A stretch of DNA of 64,000 nt, from assembly GCF_019320115.1 (NCBI RefSeq), contig NC_089595.1, positions 108,268,158 to 108,332,157 of the forward strand. Reading direction: 5' to 3'. Shown in pieces: positions 60,639 through 64,000 of this stretch (position 1 is its first letter; every line of letters starts with the position of its first letter). Origin of the DNA: Miscanthus floridulus. Taxonomy: Eukaryota > Streptophyta > Magnoliopsida > Poales > Poaceae. The notes below the pieces were generated by a model. The model ran no database searches. It was given only the letters and a program-made list of their open reading frames with translations, and was not told where the DNA came from. The translations under genes and the position numbers were made by a program.

Positions 60639-61749
60639 TGTCGGATATCTATACCCGGAAATCCGAGCCAAAGGATTAATGAGCGTCACGTCGGCTCATC
60701 CGATGGTTAAGGATGCAACTGCGACCTCATCCGACCCCCAAGGGCCGGGCCACGCCGCGTCCGACTCCGAGGACGAGGTTTCCGCCTCGTCCGACCCCAA
60801 GGCGTGGGTTGCGACTCCTCTGACCACAAGGCATGGGTTGCGACTCGTCCGGTCCCGCGGGGAGGGCTCCGCCTCATCCGACCCCCGAGGGTCGGATTCC
60901 GTCTCGCCCGGCCCCCATGGCGAGTTTTCGCCTCGCCCGTTCCCTGGGGGTCGGATTTGCTACCGGGCGAAAGCAGTGGCCCCAGGGTCGGACCCGAACC
61001 ACTTCAACCACTACAGCGTGGAGGCGCACGCCCGAGAGCATGTCTCGGGCGCGTCCTGATGCGACTGGCGGTCGCGTCAGGCCATGCTGGGAGACTCATG
61101 TCGCCCACCGCGTCAACAGGCCAGCACTGTGCCGCCAACTCCCTGCTTGACCACCGTCCAACATCAGTCGACCGGCGTTAGTTGACTGGCACTGTATCGT
61201 CAGCCCCCCGTATGGCCTCTGTCAGGGGACCCTTTGACCATTCCGTCTGCTCAGATGGGATGGAAGACAAGAACGGCGTACGACTCCCGCACGTATGCTG
61301 CAGCGGACAACATGATCCCGGTGCGACGCCACTACCACCACGATCTACAGGGTCGGCGGGACCCACGCGAAGAGGAGGACGGCACACCCCAGGAGCCTTA
61401 TTTCTCTTTTTTTCCTCTTCCTCTCTCTCGGTCTCGGGTATCCTGTTTGCTCCCCTTGGTCTATAAAAGGGAAGACAGGGCACCGTTCAGAGGGAGATAT
61501 TAACCGACTGATAGATTGAGCAGTAGAAGCATCGAGCAATCGAACCACAGAGACTTGGGAGCTCCTCCCTCTCTCGACAGTTTGTAACCCTCTACTACAA
61601 ACTCAGTGCTTGTAACACGAGTAGCCCGAAACTGGACGTAGGGACATTCAGCTCGAACCAATATAATCCTTGTGTCCTCTTAGCACATCATCCGGGTCAG
61701 ACGCGCAATATATAAATTTACTCGTTGGTGTTTACTTGAAATACCGACA
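60639..61749 (+). repeat. Solo LTR of the element A family (TSD CTTAG)
   Basis: TGTCGG...CCGACA termini, flanked by CTTAG at 60634-60638 and 61750-61754. The last 350 bases closely match the LTR of element A, including TATAAAAG at 61462-61469. U3 has several degenerate copies of the GC-rich unit (CTCCGCCTCATCCGACCCC-like, 60730-60960). No internal sequence is present. Confidence 0.92.
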
Positions 61750-61754
61750 CTTAG

Positions 61755-62768
61755 TTTTTTCTCTTTTTTAATTTTATCTTTTAATAGATCTAATTTTCCT
61801 TTTCTGCACAGTGTGTCACAAGATCCTTAAGGTATATGGACTACGGCCTTTAAGGCATGTACAACCCATAGACAAAGATTGTTTGTATAAGTCTTGAATC
61901 TAACGTATAGACAGCTAATCAGACAAGTCATGTAATGGGTAGTAGGCTATCAGCAAAAGCAACTCAATCCACGGTCCAGAGTTGGGCCTACTCAGCGCCA
62001 GCCGCAACGGGCCAGAAATCTTGGAATTTCGCGACCCAACGGCCGAGCTAGTCGTCTCCAACAAATCCCAGCGCTCTCTCCTAGCCGGCGTCTCTGGCGC
62101 TGGACCCAGACCCAGGACGCGGAGCGCTGGTGCCTGGTGGTTTGCTCGGCGCGCGTACGTGACGGCGTGTGCGCCACCCGTGGGCAGACACGCGAGGGGC
62201 GCGTGCCGCGCGTGCCGGGACCGCCGCAGGTCACCCGTTTCCTCGCGGCGACCCCGACCGGCGCGCGAGGCGGCACACGCCGCGCCCGGCTCCGCCGAAA
62301 GAGGACAGGGCGCATCGCCGTACCTGCGTGGCGTTTGGGCCCGCGAATACGATCTCGCCGCGGCGATCGTTTGGCATCTCTGTATGCGACGATGCGATCC
62401 TCCTTCCGGCTTGGCAAACCTGATCGATAGACGCCGCAAGTAGAGTCGGAGGCCTCATCGAGTCATCACCTGGACGGCTGGCTTGGACCCACTGCACTGG
62501 TCGCATGCCGTGCCCCCGTGCATGATTCACGCTAGCTTCTCGTGATTGTACCTCGAGAGTGGAGACAGGGAATTTCCAACAAAAAAAAGAGTCGAGACAG
62601 GTCATGATTCATCGCCTCATCATCGGGTTCAGAGTGCCAGCAAGGCGTGCAGAAAGTTCCGTCTCGGTCGATCTAGTATTCGGTGCGACCCAGGGCCGAC
62701 ACGTTTTTTTTGTTCGTTTGTGTATCAGGCTATCAGCAAAAGCATATCAGATGGATGCATCAGAGCAA
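61755..62768. other. Non-coding flank with a GC-rich block between 18-bp direct repeats
   Basis: The perfect 18-mer AGGCTATCAGCAAAAGCA occurs at 61944-61961 and 62727-62744. The 765 bases between are GC-rich, with long overlapping open frames on both strands that show no domain signature and look compositional. A short A8-9 run lies near 62580 and a T8 run near 62704. The block could be an inserted segment or a CpG-rich promoter. No gene is called. Confidence 0.5.
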
Positions 62769-63112
62769 GGGTGTTTGATTTCACCTCCTAAACTAACTTT
62801 AGTCGTTGTTCTATCAGATGTCTAGACATATGTATGGAGTATTAAATATAGACTAATTACGAAACTAAATACATAAATTGAAATTAATTTGCGAGACGAA
62901 TTTTTTAAGCATAATTAGTCTATGATTTGACAATATGGTGCTATAGTAAACATGTGCTAATGACGGATTAATTAGGCTTAATAAATTCGTCTCGTGGATT
63001 ATTGACGGATTCTGTAATTTATTTTTTTATTAGTATCTAAACATCCTATATAATACCCCATGACATCCGATGAAACATCTCTTAAACTTTAGTCCATGCA
63101 TCAAACACACCC
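62769..63112. mobile_element. MITE with GGGTGTTTGA termini
   Basis: 344 bp with imperfect inverted termini (GGGTGTTTGAT at the left, ATGCATCAAACACACCC at the right). The inner sequence is typical of a very common grass MITE group: GAGACGAATTTTTTAAGC on the left arm mirrored by TTAATAAATTCGTCTCG on the right. No clear target duplication was found, so the superfamily is left open. Confidence 0.75.
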
Positions 63113-63415
63113 TAACGTGCATCAGGGTTCCCACTTTCTCGGCAGTCCTTGCTTGTCACCTATTCAAAATGTCACCATCGCCTTTATTTTTCTCAGTATG
63201 AGCCGTCAGGGACCAGTTTGGCCGGACCCGGGCTAATATGGTGCAACCACGATCACATGTAGTGGATCAGTTCGGTTTTGCTGGATCACACAGAGTAAAT
63301 ATAACTACTTATATATCACAATTATATTCACAAGTGACCCGACCATTTGGGACGGCATGACCAAATATGCATGGCCCACTGGCCTGGCCACCTCCACGGC
63401 TCCACCTGGGTCGAA
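63113..63415. other. Intergenic, nothing recognised
   Basis: Mixed-composition sequence between MITEs, with no coding frame or repeat signature. Confidence 0.5.
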
Positions 63416-63858
63416 TGCGGCATAGTTTTCTTTAGTGTGTGGTCCAGTGTATTTACGGTCATGGCTAGTTAATAGTTAAGCTAAAAATTAATATAAATTA
63501 GAGTCTACTTAATACAAGAACTAAATTCTAGCTAGCTAAAAATTAGCTCTAGCGCATCTAAATATGAGAGCTAATAAGTGAACTAATTTTTTAGTCAAAT
63601 CATCAACTAACTAGCCAACCATAACTATTTTAGGCTAATTTTTAGCCATAACTAGTAACTGCCCCGACTAACTGTGGTTGGTTACTGTGGTTGGTTAGCT
63701 AGTTAGCTAACAACTAGTTGAAGACTTGACTAAAAAACTAGTCGACTTATTAGCCCTCTTGTTTGGAGATGAGCTAACTTAGCTGCCTAACAATTATTCT
63801 ATAATATCTAAACATGCGTTTAGTATGATTCTAGCTGGCTAGCTATATATATTATATA
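63416..63858. repeat. Foldback (MITE-like) element rich in TAGCTA
   Basis: Long inverted arms: 63566-63596 (GAGAGCTAATAAGTGAAC and onward) pairs with 63728-63758 (GACTAAAAAACTAGTCGACT and onward) with few mismatches, and weaker pairing extends outward. The loop holds TGGTTGGTTA repeats. The outer ends and target duplication were not defined. Confidence 0.55.
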
Positions 63859-63980
63859 GGCCCCCGTTCGTTAAATCCGATTTTATCCGCTTCTTTTTTT
63901 ACCTGGAATAGCGTTTTTCTTTCACAAATTTCTCCGAATTCCTCCAGATTTCTCCAAAATTCCTTCGAGCGAACGGACCC
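63859..63980. mobile_element. Short MITE-like element with CCGTTCG / CGAACGG termini
   Basis: 122 bp between GGCCCCCGTTCG and CGAACGGACCC, imperfect inverted termini. Both flanks are TATAT-like, which may be the target duplication but is too simple to be sure. No ORF. Confidence 0.5.
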
Positions 63981-64000
63981 TATATTCGGGGCCGGACGAG

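Noticed and set aside
61915..62605. Overlapping frames of 80-174 codons on both strands in GC-rich DNA
   Set aside because: Compositional openness only: Arg/Ala/Pro-rich in every frame, with no domain, splice pattern or start context supporting a gene.
60400..64000. Missing N-terminal exons of the PP6 gene on the far side of the nest
   Set aside because: The minus strand was read for GDIHG, GDFVDRG and LLLLKAR-type sequence and none was found up to the window end.

Overview
This is plant nuclear DNA, from a grass and probably a large-genome Andropogoneae-type grass (sugarcane, Miscanthus, sorghum or maize relatives). The evidence is two intron-containing plant genes at the left edge, a thick stack of nested LTR retrotransposons of grass-typical lineages (Tekay/Del chromovirus, Sirevirus-type Copia, Tat-type Gypsy with an antisense accessory ORF), and MITEs at the right edge. 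There are no bacterial operons, rRNA genes, tRNA genes or CRISPR arrays.

Left flank (1-6603): a WEB-family (DUF827) coiled-coil gene runs off the left edge on the minus strand (exons 1347-1460 and 1-1221). About 2.5 kb further on lies a minus-strand PP6-type (FyPP-like) protein phosphatase gene with seven recognisable C-terminal exons (3997-6207). It has lost its N-terminal exons and carries an in-frame TGA, so it is a pseudogene.

Retrotransposon nest (6604-60399). Element A (plus strand, Tat-type Gypsy) has its 5' LTR at 6604-7771, decayed gag, protease and RT to 11484, a repeat-rich spacer, and an antisense accessory ORF (19100-22175). It is interrupted by a solo Tekay-like LTR (14282-18963, TSD CAGAA). 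Element C (minus strand, truncated Sirevirus-like Copia) has a gag with four zinc knuckles and one LTR (25040-30453), itself interrupted by a solo Tekay-like LTR (27125-30157, TSD CCATC). Element B (minus strand, Tat-type Gypsy) has its 5' LTR at 59287-60399. Its gag is split into 57819-59286, 44624-44684 and 30454-31367 by two complete insertions. Element E is a Sirevirus (31368-44623, TSD GTTTC, LTRs about 3.4% diverged) with gag, pol and a long 3' env-like frame. Element F is a Tekay/Del chromovirus (44685-57813, TSD ACTTT, LTRs almost identical) with an intact 1498-codon gag-pol ending in a chromodomain. F also carries a separate small ORF whose N-terminus closely resembles the histone H3 tail.

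Right flank (60400-64000): a short tandem duplication, a solo LTR of element A's family (60639-61749, TSD CTTAG), a GC-rich non-coding block between perfect 18-bp direct repeats, and three MITE-like foldback elements.

Relative order from nesting and LTR divergence: A, B and C are oldest, E is intermediate, and F is very young. The most interesting signal is the H3-tail-like N-terminus in F, an element that also encodes a chromodomain. A second accessory ORF, in E, also begins MARTK. The third notable pattern is that every in-frame stop in E's env-like frame is TAG, which fits CHG-methylation decay of CAG codons.
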